DNA of 23,553 bases from Oscillibacter sp. CAG:241 (GTDB taxonomy: Bacteria > Bacillota > Clostridia > Oscillospirales > Oscillospiraceae). Shown in pieces: positions 1 to 7,856 of the stretch (positions are counted from its first letter, which is position 1; the number at the start of each line of letters is the position of its first letter). Location: the NCBI GenBank assembly GCA_000435975.1, contig FR884098.1, forward strand, positions 7,115 to 30,667. The letters run 5' to 3'. Under the pieces are notes generated by a model. It worked only from the letters and a program-made list of their open reading frames with translations. It did not search any database and was not told where the DNA came from. The translations under genes and the position numbers were made by a program.

Positions 1-569
1 ATCAGCAGGAAGCGCTTCCCGGCGATGTTCTCCGGACGGACAGCCTCGTATACGCCCAGGACATTGGCCCGGCGGGCGTCGGCGTCCTCCAGGCCGGACT
101 GGGCCGGGTTGTCCGTTGTCTTGCGCAGGGTCTCCTGGGGCTCCACATGCCACTCCACGCACAGGCTCCCGGCCAGATACCGGGCCTGGTCAAAGCCCCG
201 CCTGCGCAGACGCTTCCGGCTCACCGGCACCCAGGTGATGGCGTCGAACTCGCCGCTGAATTCCTCCGCGGCGCAGCGGGCCATGAGACTGCCGAAGCAG
301 GGCAGCCCGCCCATGCGGCCCTTGAACTTGAAGTCCAGCAGGGCCCGGCGCACGGCATCCTCATAGTAGAGCGGCGCAGCCACCCGGAGCCCGGACACCT
401 GCCGCCGGGCCCGGTCCCTGGTGTAGGGCAGGGTCTTTTCGCAGTCGCCGCAGATCAGGTCCCTGCCGCCGATGTGCCGATTGCAGAAGGGGCACTTCCG
501 GGGAAACAGAAGGTTCAGCGCTCCCCGCTCCAGTTGGTTCAGGCGCTCATTCAGGTCACTCATGCCCAT
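1..569 (-). CDS. comF: ComF family phosphoribosyltransferase-like protein, 3' end cut off by window
   Basis: ComF-family proteins pair an N-terminal zinc finger with a phosphoribosyltransferase fold and act in DNA uptake or processing during competence. The start is ATG at 569, preceded by GGAGG with 8 nt spacing; a second in-frame ATG follows at 563. The visible 189 codons show a four-Cys zinc finger (CPFC near residue 26, then CGDC), the family block WVPVSRKRLRRRGFDQAR and KTTDNPAQSGL. The sequence stops at RFLL, just before the expected PRPP-binding aspartates, so the active-site loop lies outside the window. The gene starts inside the end of recD2 (14-bp overlap), so the two are probably translationally coupled. 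Family assignment is secure. A role in competence in this organism is inferred from the name family only. Confidence 0.93.
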   Translation of the reverse strand, partial: MGMSDLNERLNQLERGALNLLFPRKCPFCNRHIGGRDLICGDCEKTLPYTRDRARRQVSGLRVAAPLYYEDAVRRALLDFKFKGRMGGLPCFGSLMARCAAEEFSGEFDAITWVPVSRKRLRRRGFDQARYLAGSLCVEWHVEPQETLRKTTDNPAQSGLEDADARRANVLGVYEAVRPENIAGKRFLL

Positions 570-2775
570 GGCTTTCTCCTCCTTGCTTGAGCCTGCGGCG
601 CAGGCCGCTGTATCGCCGGGTGCGGCGGTCGTTTTCCGCCATCTGCCCGGGGATCACGTCGTCGCCTACCATCACCAGCAGCTCCCGCGCCCGGGTGATG
701 GCGGTGTACAGCACGCCCCGCACCAGCAGGGACGGAGCCGCCGGGGCGGATACCAGCACCACGGCCCGGTATTCGCTGCCCTGGGCCTTGTGGACGGTCA
801 TGGCGTAGGCCATGTCCAGCTGGCCCAGCAGGTCCGCCGTGTACACGCTGACCCGGTCGTCGAAGCGGATGGTCACCAGCTCGCCGGAGGGGTCGATGTC
901 CTCCACCGTGCCCACGTCGCCGTTGAAGATGCCGCTGCCGGCCTCGCCGCTGTCCTTCTGCCAGATCACATCGTAGTTGTTCTTAGTCTGCATGACCCGG
1001 TCCCCTACCCGGAACACCATGTCGCCCCAGGCCTTCTGGCGCTTGCCGGGGGACGGGGGATTCAGCGCCGCCTGCAGGGCGCGGTTCAGGCTGACGGTGC
1101 CGGTCTCCCCCTTACGGGTGGGGGAGAGCACCTGGATCTGTCCGGCGGGAATGCCCATCTTGTCCGGCAGGCGGGTGCGGCACAGGTCCACCACCGTCTG
1201 CACCAGCCGGTCAGGCGACCGGCGGCACAGGAAAAAGAAGTCGTTCTGCTTGTTTTTCAGATCCGGGGACCGGCCCCGGTTCACCGCATGGGCGTTGCGG
1301 ATGATGGCGGACTGCTCCGCCTGGCGGAATACCTCCGTCAGGGTCACCGACGCCACTGAGCCGCTGCGCAGAATATCCCCCAGCACGTTGCCGGGCCCCA
1401 CGGAGGGCAGCTGGTCCGGGTCCCCCACCATCACCAGGCGGCACCCGGGCTTCAGGGCCGCCAGAAGGGCGTCCATCAGCGGCAGGTCCACCATGCTCAT
1501 CTCGTCCACAATAACGGCGTCGGCCTCCAGCAGGTCCTTTTCGTTTTTCTTGAACGTCACCTCGCCGGTGAGCTCGTTGAAGGTCATGCCCAGGCAGCGG
1601 TGGATGGTCTGGGCCTCCCGGGAGCACAGCTCGCTCATGCGCTTGGCTGCCCGGCCCGTGGGGGCCAGCAGCAGCACCGTCAGGCCCATGCGCTCCAGCA
1701 GGGTCACAATGCCCCGGGTGGAGGTGGTCTTGCCGGTGCCGGGGCCGCCGGTCAGCAGCAGCACCCCGGACCGGGCCGCCAGCGTCACGGCCTGACGCTG
1801 GTGAGGGGCATAAGCAATGCCCTGCTGGCGTTCCATCTCGGTGATGATCCTGTCCACATTTTTCCCGGTCTGCCGCGGCGCATCCCGCAGGGACAACAGC
1901 CGCCGGGCCACCCGGGTCTCCGCCTGATACAGGCGCAGCAGATAGCAGGCCTGGACATTGGCCACCTGCTCCTGAACGATGACGCCCCGGGTCAGCAGAC
2001 CGTCCAGGGCCGTCTCCAGGGCGTCGGTGTCCGCGCTGATGAGCTGGGCGGCGGCGGACAGCAGCTTGTCCCGGGGCAGGAACACATGGCCGTTGTTCAG
2101 GTTGTGGGATAATTCGTATGTAAGGGCGGCCTCCACCCGGCAGGGGCTGTCGCCGTCGAAGCCCATGCTCAGGGCGATCTCGTCCATGGTGGAAAAATCC
2201 ACACCATAGGCGTCGCCGGTCAGCAGATAGGGGTCCTCCCTCAGCCGGGGCAGAGCATCCGCCCCGTAGGCCCGGTACAGCTGCATAGCCAGGGGCACCG
2301 GCAGCTCATACCGGGCCAGGAACTCCATGACCCGCTTGAGCCCCGTCAGCTCCCGGAAGGCGGCAGACAGCTCCATGGCCCGCCTGGCGGTGATGCCCTT
2401 GACGGTCTGAAGCCGCTCCGGCTCCTCCTCGATAACGGCCAGAGTGTCTGCCCCGAAGCGGTCTGCCAGCCGCTGGGCCGTGGCGGGGCCGATGCCCTTG
2501 AGAATGCCGGAGGACAGGTAGGATACGATCTCCTCCTCCGTCCGGGGCATCCGCCGCTCCACGGACTCCGCCGCAAACTGAGGCCCATAGCTGGGGTGGT
2601 TGGTCCACACCCCGGTGACGGTCATGCCCTCGCCGGGAGCGGCGCAGGGAATGCACCCCACCACCGTTACCAGCTCCCCGTCCTCCGTCAGCAGGGAGAG
2701 CACGGTGTAGCCGTTGTCCTCATTCTGAAAGATCAGGCTTTGTACGGCGCCCTCCACCGTGCAGCGTTCGGCCAT
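556..2775 (-). CDS. recD2: RecD2-type SF1B ATP-dependent DNA helicase
   Basis: RecD2 is a 5'-3' DNA helicase of organisms where RecD acts outside a RecBCD complex; it works in repair and replication-fork maintenance. The 739-aa length is normal for the family. An N-terminal region carries helix-hairpin-helix elements (GIGPATAQRLADRFG, about residues 94-108, and VKGITARRAM, about 125-134). The helicase core follows: Walker A GGPGTGKT at 343-350, Walker B VIVDEMSMVD at 421-430, the Q/GD motif VGDPDQLPSVGPG at 450-462, an arginine-containing TEVFRQ near 480, VHKAQGSEY at 661-669 and YTAITRARELL at 690-700. All core motifs are intact. The start ATG at 2775 lies 11 bp after the upstream small membrane-protein gene, and the 3' end overlaps comF by 14 bp. 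Confidence 0.97.
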   Translation of the reverse strand: MAERCTVEGAVQSLIFQNEDNGYTVLSLLTEDGELVTVVGCIPCAAPGEGMTVTGVWTNHPSYGPQFAAESVERRMPRTEEEIVSYLSSGILKGIGPATAQRLADRFGADTLAVIEEEPERLQTVKGITARRAMELSAAFRELTGLKRVMEFLARYELPVPLAMQLYRAYGADALPRLREDPYLLTGDAYGVDFSTMDEIALSMGFDGDSPCRVEAALTYELSHNLNNGHVFLPRDKLLSAAAQLISADTDALETALDGLLTRGVIVQEQVANVQACYLLRLYQAETRVARRLLSLRDAPRQTGKNVDRIITEMERQQGIAYAPHQRQAVTLAARSGVLLLTGGPGTGKTTSTRGIVTLLERMGLTVLLLAPTGRAAKRMSELCSREAQTIHRCLGMTFNELTGEVTFKKNEKDLLEADAVIVDEMSMVDLPLMDALLAALKPGCRLVMVGDPDQLPSVGPGNVLGDILRSGSVASVTLTEVFRQAEQSAIIRNAHAVNRGRSPDLKNKQNDFFFLCRRSPDRLVQTVVDLCRTRLPDKMGIPAGQIQVLSPTRKGETGTVSLNRALQAALNPPSPGKRQKAWGDMVFRVGDRVMQTKNNYDVIWQKDSGEAGSGIFNGDVGTVEDIDPSGELVTIRFDDRVSVYTADLLGQLDMAYAMTVHKAQGSEYRAVVLVSAPAAPSLLVRGVLYTAITRARELLVMVGDDVIPGQMAENDRRTRRYSGLRRRLKQGGESHGHE

Positions 2776-2786
2776 ACCGGCCCTCC

Positions 2787-3107
2787 TTATGGTAAATTCT
2801 GAATGATCTCCTCCGGAGCCAGCAGCAGGACGTTGTCATACCGCTGCGTAAGCTCCCGGGCCCGGGACAGTCCCGCCTCATCCAGTCCGCAGTCGCAGAT
2901 CACGATGGGCGGCAGGCCCCGCAGCTGCCGCCGCAGGTCCAGCAGCTGGGCCACCGGGCCGGAAAAATCACCGCTCCCCCGGGCGGGGACCAGCAGCACG
3001 GCCCGGGCGGGCTCCCGCCGCCGCAGCCACCCCGTCAGCAGCCAGAACAGAGCCGCCGCTCCCGTGGCCGCCAGAAACGCCAATACGCCGTCTTGCAGCA
3101 CCTCCAT
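2787..3107 (-). CDS. small membrane-anchored protein of unknown function
   Basis: I do not recognise this 106-aa protein. Residues about 5-26 form a single hydrophobic segment, followed by an RRR stop-transfer cluster, so the C-terminal part should face the cytoplasm. That part alternates hydrophobic strands (AVLLVPAR, PPIVICDCG, NVLLLAPEE) with helical stretches, which suggests a small alpha/beta fold, but no catalytic motif is visible. The start ATG at 3107 has GAGGTGAG a few bases upstream. It lies 84 bp after the gatD-like gene and 11 bp before recD2 in the same direction, so it is probably an operon member. Good RBS, spacing and normal codon bias support it as a real gene. Confidence 0.75.
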   Translation of the reverse strand: MEVLQDGVLAFLAATGAAALFWLLTGWLRRREPARAVLLVPARGSGDFSGPVAQLLDLRRQLRGLPPIVICDCGLDEAGLSRARELTQRYDNVLLLAPEEIIQNLP

Positions 3108-3191
3108 ACACTCACCTCGGTACCAGTGTATGCGGCGGCGGGGACGGGGGTGCAGGCGGTCATGCGCCCCATCGGACGACGTGCATGGGAC

Positions 3192-3908
3192 TCAGTATTG
3201 ATAGCCCCGCTTTTCGTCGCGGAATTCCTCCACCCGGGCCCGGTAGGCCTTCATGGCGGTGTCTTCAAAGGCCAGCTTCACGTCCTTTGCGCCCATCTGC
3301 TCCAGGAGGTACCGGGTGAAGGGCGGGTTCAGAGGCAGCAGCGGCCCGATGAGATAGGTGGCCATGAGGCCGCCCCGGAGAAAGCCCTCGGCAAAGGCCC
3401 CGGGATGGCGGCCCACACCCCGCTCCACCCGGAACAGGGGGTTCGCCAGCTCATCATCGGGATAGGTGTGGCCGAACAGGCTCTTGAAGCCAACGATTTC
3501 CATATCCTGGAAGCTGCCCAGCAGAAAGCTGTTGTGCCGCTTCATCATGTGATACTCGGCGTGGGTCTTGAGAATGCCCAGGCCGTCGAAGGCGCGCTTG
3601 CCGTCGATGACCACATATTCGCCCAGGGCGTCCAGGGCGTTGCCGGTGGCCAGCATCAGCCCGCCGCCGTCCACATACCGCTCCAGCTCCGCCCGGTAGG
3701 GGGCCAGGGCCTTGACCATCAGCTGCAGGCCCCGCTCCGTGGCCGAGCCCACATACACCAGGTCCACGCCGCCGTCCAGGAAGGCGGGGCGGTCCTTCAG
3801 ACCGGTCTCCACCACCTCCATCTCCGGGCAGCACTGACGCAGATACGTCACGTTCATCAGATCGCCGCAGAGGTTTGCCACCTCGGGAAACAGAATCTCG
3901 GTTTTCAT
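3192..3908 (-). CDS. GatD-like type 1 glutamine amidotransferase homologue lacking catalytic Cys and His
   Basis: In Gram-positive bacteria GatD hydrolyses glutamine and passes ammonia to MurT, which amidates the D-Glu of lipid II. This 238-aa protein follows the murT-like gene with a 4-bp overlap and has GatD length and layout. The nucleophile elbow, canonically CGGYQ-like, reads ATGNALDALG at 87-96, so Thr88 sits where Cys is expected. The canonical TYLHGP block reads TYLIGPLLPLNP at 184-195, with Ile187 in the His place. Other cysteines (14, 26, 27) are not in the elbow. If the alignment is right, the protein cannot hydrolyse glutamine by the usual triad. It may be a structural or regulatory partner, or bind another ligand. 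Family membership is supported by context plus the conserved GPLLP.NP block; the function is unknown. Confidence 0.82.
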   Translation of the reverse strand: MKTEILFPEVANLCGDLMNVTYLRQCCPEMEVVETGLKDRPAFLDGGVDLVYVGSATERGLQLMVKALAPYRAELERYVDGGGLMLATGNALDALGEYVVIDGKRAFDGLGILKTHAEYHMMKRHNSFLLGSFQDMEIVGFKSLFGHTYPDDELANPLFRVERGVGRHPGAFAEGFLRGGLMATYLIGPLLPLNPPFTRYLLEQMGAKDVKLAFEDTAMKAYRARVEEFRDEKRGYQY

Positions 3909-5308
3909 GCCTGCACCTCCTTATCCGCGCTGTCCGCCGCCCGGCTTTGGGCGATGGCCTTCATCTGGTCAAACACCTGATACGCCAGCTCCAGCGTGTC
4001 CGTGCCGTAGAGCACATACAGCTCGTCGCCGGGCTCATAAGCCATCAGGGCCGCCGCGTCGTGCTCGTCCACGGCGCAGGCCAGCCGGTCCTCCGGCACC
4101 CCCGCCATCAGGCAGCGCAGCTTGTAGTCCTCACACCGCAGGCCGGTGCACACCACCCGGACGATGCTCTCGTCCGCCAGGTACTCGAAATCCGTGTCAT
4201 AGAACCAGCACACGTTTTCCGACCAGTGGGGCACGTCCGTCAGGGAGTTCATCAGCAGCATGACCTCCTTTTTGCCGGGACGGGAGGCGATATAGTGGAA
4301 TACCCGGGAGCAGGCCAGGGCGTTCTTGTCCTTGGCCATTTCCCGGACCAGGGTGACGTTTCCCACCTTTTCGGCGTTGTGGCGGCTCTCGGTGATGGCG
4401 GACTCTGCCAGGACGCGGGCAATCTCCCCGTGGTCATAGCCCAGCTGCCGCAGCACGGCAATAACCGTTACCATATTATAAATATTGAACACACTGTCGG
4501 AGATCAGGGTATAGGGATATTCCTTGCCCTTCTCCCGGATGGTCATGGTGCCCCCGGCGATGTCCACATGGGTGGCCAGGTAATCGCTGTCCGGAGAGTG
4601 GAAGCCGCAGTCCTGGCACACGGCCCGGCCAATGTGGTGGTAGCGGCGGTATTCATAGCGCAGCTTCCCGGCGCACTTGGGGCAGATGCGCACGTCGTTG
4701 ATGTGGTTGACGCACTCCACGGTATCCGTGGGCAGGCGGTCGATGCCGAAATACACCCGTTCATTTTCCGGAGCCAGGCCGCAGGAGATCAGGTCGTCGG
4801 CGTTGAGCACCAGCTTAGAGGCGGCGGGGACGCTGCGGCTGATGATGCCGGCGATGAAGTCGGCGTGGGCGTTGCGCATGATGCTGTCCCGGAACAGATT
4901 GGTAACGGCAATATAGTCCGGGGTGATGTAGGGATACACCCGCACACTGGACCGCTCGTCCACCTCCAGCACCGCCATGTCGTAATTTTTCACCCGGCCC
5001 GCCAGATCACAGCCCTTCAGAAGGGCCGTGGCAATGCCGCTGGCCACGTTGGAGCCCGCCCGGTTGATGAGCACACGGTGGCCCTCCTTCTCCAGGGTGT
5101 CCGCCAGAAGGTTGCTGACGGTGGTTTTGCCGTTGGTGCCGGTGACGGCGATGATGGTCTTGGGACGGCCCACATATTTCAGGAAGTCCGGGCACAGCTT
5201 CAGCGCCAGGGTCCCGGGGAAGTCCGTTCCGTTGTGCCGGGTGATCTTCAGCGCCGGGACGGACAGCTTCGCCATCCACAGCGCAAACAGGAATCGCAGT
5301 TTACCCAT
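3905..5308 (-). CDS. MurT-like Mur ligase (DUF1727), divergent variant
   Basis: MurT is the ATP-dependent subunit of lipid II isoglutaminyl synthase. I chose ATG 5308 (467 aa) because AAGGAGG lies 10 nt upstream; a TTG at 5317 would sit only 1 nt after that SD and overlap the previous gene. Visible elements are the Mur ligase P-loop GTNGKTT at 57-63, a MurT-type zinc ribbon (Cys209, Cys212, Cys231, Cys234), and a C-terminal domain with WFYDTDFEYL near 368-377. Several usual MurT signatures differ: the stretch normally like NLFRDQLDRYGE reads NLFRDSIMRNAHA at 137-149, and the ND..ADG.DVSW region reads NSLTDVPHWSENVCW at 354-368. The zinc ribbon and P-loop suggest a folded ATP-binding enzyme. 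Whether the substrate is lipid II is open, since the partner also lacks its catalytic residues. Confidence 0.85.
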   Translation of the reverse strand: MGKLRFLFALWMAKLSVPALKITRHNGTDFPGTLALKLCPDFLKYVGRPKTIIAVTGTNGKTTVSNLLADTLEKEGHRVLINRAGSNVASGIATALLKGCDLAGRVKNYDMAVLEVDERSSVRVYPYITPDYIAVTNLFRDSIMRNAHADFIAGIISRSVPAASKLVLNADDLISCGLAPENERVYFGIDRLPTDTVECVNHINDVRICPKCAGKLRYEYRRYHHIGRAVCQDCGFHSPDSDYLATHVDIAGGTMTIREKGKEYPYTLISDSVFNIYNMVTVIAVLRQLGYDHGEIARVLAESAITESRHNAEKVGNVTLVREMAKDKNALACSRVFHYIASRPGKKEVMLLMNSLTDVPHWSENVCWFYDTDFEYLADESIVRVVCTGLRCEDYKLRCLMAGVPEDRLACAVDEHDAAALMAYEPGDELYVLYGTDTLELAYQVFDQMKAIAQSRAADSADKEVQA

Positions 5309-5313
5309 TGTTT

Positions 5314-5955
5314 TCAAGCCTCCTTGGTAACGATCGCCGCCGCCCGGCAGCTGCAGCCGTCGGCATTTTCAAATTTCAGGGGCATGGTCAGGAACGTGAA
5401 TTCCCGGCCGATGAGCTGCGCCAGCCCCTTGAGGTTCTCGGTATTCACCAGCCCCGCGCCAAACAGAGTCAGGTGATTGGGGTAATCCACCGTGTCGCAG
5501 GGGTCCAGGGAGATGGAATCCTCCCCCACCCCCTTCAAAGGCAGGCCCGCCACGAACCGGGCGGCCTCCTCGGTCAGACACGGAAACCCCTCATAATAGG
5601 CATCGGTGCCCCAGTATTGGTCCCACCCGGTGCAGAACAGCAGAAAATCTGCGTCCCGTATGGCGGCCTCGTGCCGCAGCAGCAGATCCAGACGGATCTG
5701 GGCCTGGCCCCGGCAGTCCAGGACGAAGCCCCGGCCCACGAAGCGGTCCGCGCCGCAGCCGTCCAGGGTCAGGGCCCCGTCGATCATGTGGGCAGGGGCG
5801 TCCATGTGGGTGCCGGTGTGGGAATACATGTGCAGCAGCGTCTCCCGGTAGCCGCACTGGGAAACGGTGCAGGCGGTGGTGAGCCGGGGCTGCTCCGTGC
5901 CGGGATAGACGGGCATGTCCTCCCGGATGGTGTGGGTCAGATCGATAACAGTCAT
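5314..5955 (-). CDS. cyclase family protein (KynB-like metal-dependent hydrolase)
   Basis: Members of this family are metal-dependent amidohydrolase-like enzymes, including arylformamidase (KynB), isatin hydrolase and polyketide-cyclase homologues. The 213-aa protein opens with the typical IDLTHTIREDMPVYPGT and carries the metal-binding signature HTGTHMDAPAH at 46-56. Length is normal. No other kynurenine-pathway gene is visible, so KynB activity should not be assumed. The start ATG at 5955 overlaps the mnmG stop by 4 bp, and the stop is 5 bp before the murT-like ATG, so it sits inside the operon and is probably translationally coupled. The substrate is unknown. Confidence 0.9.
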   Translation of the reverse strand: MTVIDLTHTIREDMPVYPGTEQPRLTTACTVSQCGYRETLLHMYSHTGTHMDAPAHMIDGALTLDGCGADRFVGRGFVLDCRGQAQIRLDLLLRHEAAIRDADFLLFCTGWDQYWGTDAYYEGFPCLTEEAARFVAGLPLKGVGEDSISLDPCDTVDYPNHLTLFGAGLVNTENLKGLAQLIGREFTFLTMPLKFENADGCSCRAAAIVTKEA

Positions 5956-7847
5956 GCTTGCTTCCCTCCTTCGGGCCGTTCCCGGGTGTGCAGATATACC
6001 ATCAGCGCCGCCACATCGGCGGGGGATACGCCGGAGATGCGGCCCGCCTGGCCCAGGTTCTCCGGGCGCAGGGCGGCCAGCTTCTCACGGGCCTCCAGCC
6101 GCAGGCCCTGAATATGACGGTAATCCATATCCGGCGGCAGGCGGCGGCGCTCCAGCTTCTCAAATTCCTCCACCTGCTTCTCCTGGCGGCGGATATAGCC
6201 CTCGTACTTCACGGTGATCTCCACCTGCTCCCGGACGGCGGGGGGCAGGTCCGGGTCCGCCGGGTCAAAGGGGCGCAGGTCCTCGTAGCTTACCTGGGGC
6301 CGGCGCAGCAGGTCGATGAGACGGCAGCCGTCGGCCACCGGGGCAGTGCCCCGGGCCGTCAGCAGATCGTTCAGGGCTGCCGAGCCGGGGATGCCGGTTT
6401 TCTCCAGGCGCCTGATCTCCCGCTCCACGGCGGCGTATTTCTCCTCCACCTGCCGCAGCCGCTGCCGGGATACCAGGCCGATGCGGTATCCCACGGGGCA
6501 CAGGCGGCGGTCGGCGTTGTCCTGCCGCAGCAGCAGCCGGTATTCCGACCGGCTGGTCATCATGCGGTACGGCTCCTGGGTGCCCTTGGTCACCAGGTCG
6601 TCGATGAGGGTGCCGATGTAGCTTTCGCTGCGCTTCAGGATCAGCGGCTCCCGGCCCAGCAGCTTCAGCGCCGCGTTGACCCCGGCCACAAAGCCCTGGG
6701 CCGCCGCCTCCTCATAGCCGGAGGAGCCGTTGAACTGTCCCGCGCCGTAAAGTCCTTCCACCGCCCGGGTCTCCAGGGTAGGCCGCAGGGCCAGGGGGTC
6801 GATGCAGTCATATTCGATGGCGTAGGCCGGACGCATCATCTCCGCCTGCTCCAGTCCGGGGACGGACCGCAGCATTTGCAGCTGCACATCCTCCGGCAGA
6901 GAGGAGGAAAAGCCCTGGATGTACATTTCCTCGGTGTCCAGGCCCATGGGCTCGATGAACAGCTGGTGCCGCTCCTTGTCCGGGAAACGGACGATCTTTG
7001 TCTCGATGGACGGACAGTATCGGGGACCTATGCCCTGGATGGCCCCGGAATACAGGGGGCTTTTGTCCAGGTTTTCCCGGATGATCCGGTGGGTCTGCGC
7101 CGTGGTATATGTCAGCCAGCACGCGGCCCGGTTTTCCGGGTGACGCTCCGTCTCGAAGCTGAAGGGCAAGGGAGACGGATCCCCCTCCTGGAGCTGCATT
7201 TTGGAAAAGTCGATGCTTCGCCGGTTCACCCGGGGCGGCGTGCCGGTCTTGAACCGGCGCAGCGGCAGGCCCAGGGCCAGCAGGCTCTCCGTCAGGGGGC
7301 CCGCCGCGTGGAGTCCGTCGGGGCCGGAATCCTCCACACAGTCGCCCACGATGGTGCGGCCCCGCAGATAGGTGCCGGTGCAGAGCACCGCCGCCCGGAC
7401 CCGGTACACGGCGCCGGTTCGCAGCACCACACCGGTAACATGGCCGTTTTCCGTGCGAACAGACACCGCTTCCGCCTGGCGCAGGGTCAGATGCTCCTGC
7501 CGCTCCAGGGTGTGCTTCATGATCTGCTGATAGGCCCGGCGGTCCGCCTGGGCCCGCAGGGACCACACGGCTGGCCCCTTCCGGCGGTTGAGCATCCGGT
7601 ATTGGATGCAGGCCCTATCCGCCGCCCGGGCCATTTCGCCGCCCAAGGCGTCCAGCTCCCGGACCAGGTGACCCTTGGCGGTGCCGCCAATGGCGGGATT
7701 GCAGGGCATGTTGCCCACGGCGTCCAGGTTGATGGTCAGGCACACGGTGTCCAGCCCCAGCCGGGCGGCGGCCAGGGCCGCCTCGATGCCGGCGTGTCCC
7801 GCGCCGATAACGGCAATATCAAATTGTCCCGCGTCAAATTCTCTCAT
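5952..7847 (-). CDS. mnmG: tRNA uridine-5-carboxymethylaminomethyl modification enzyme MnmG (GidA)
   Basis: MnmG works with MnmE in the cytoplasm to place the (carboxymethyl)aminomethyl group on wobble U34 of certain tRNAs, using FAD and a methylene-folate donor. The 631-aa length is normal. The FAD dinucleotide motif GAGHAGIEAA lies at 15-24, the family signature CNPAIGGTAKGHLVRE starts at 49, and the second FAD region YGAGQFNGSSGYEEAAAQG is intact. The C-terminal helical region is complete. The start ATG at 7847 has GAGGAA about 6 nt upstream, overlapping the stop of the metallophosphoesterase gene 9 bp away. No mnmE lies in the window, though mnmE and mnmG are neighbours in many genomes. 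Confidence 0.98.
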   Translation of the reverse strand: MREFDAGQFDIAVIGAGHAGIEAALAAARLGLDTVCLTINLDAVGNMPCNPAIGGTAKGHLVRELDALGGEMARAADRACIQYRMLNRRKGPAVWSLRAQADRRAYQQIMKHTLERQEHLTLRQAEAVSVRTENGHVTGVVLRTGAVYRVRAAVLCTGTYLRGRTIVGDCVEDSGPDGLHAAGPLTESLLALGLPLRRFKTGTPPRVNRRSIDFSKMQLQEGDPSPLPFSFETERHPENRAACWLTYTTAQTHRIIRENLDKSPLYSGAIQGIGPRYCPSIETKIVRFPDKERHQLFIEPMGLDTEEMYIQGFSSSLPEDVQLQMLRSVPGLEQAEMMRPAYAIEYDCIDPLALRPTLETRAVEGLYGAGQFNGSSGYEEAAAQGFVAGVNAALKLLGREPLILKRSESYIGTLIDDLVTKGTQEPYRMMTSRSEYRLLLRQDNADRRLCPVGYRIGLVSRQRLRQVEEKYAAVEREIRRLEKTGIPGSAALNDLLTARGTAPVADGCRLIDLLRRPQVSYEDLRPFDPADPDLPPAVREQVEITVKYEGYIRRQEKQVEEFEKLERRRLPPDMDYRHIQGLRLEAREKLAALRPENLGQAGRISGVSPADVAALMVYLHTRERPEGGKQA

Positions 7848-7856
7848 GCTCGTTCC

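Noticed and set aside
5315..5317. TTG start for the murT-like gene giving a 4-bp overlap with the cyclase gene
   Set aside because: The SD would be 1 nt from the TTG, which is too close. ATG 5308 has workable spacing and only three residues are lost.
3875..5476. 533-aa plus-strand open frame opposite the murT-like gene (and similar long plus-strand frames at 5958-8729 and 15117-17288)
   Set aside because: The products are His/Gln/Val-rich low-complexity shadows of well-recognised minus-strand genes in GC-rich DNA, with no SD and no family resemblance.
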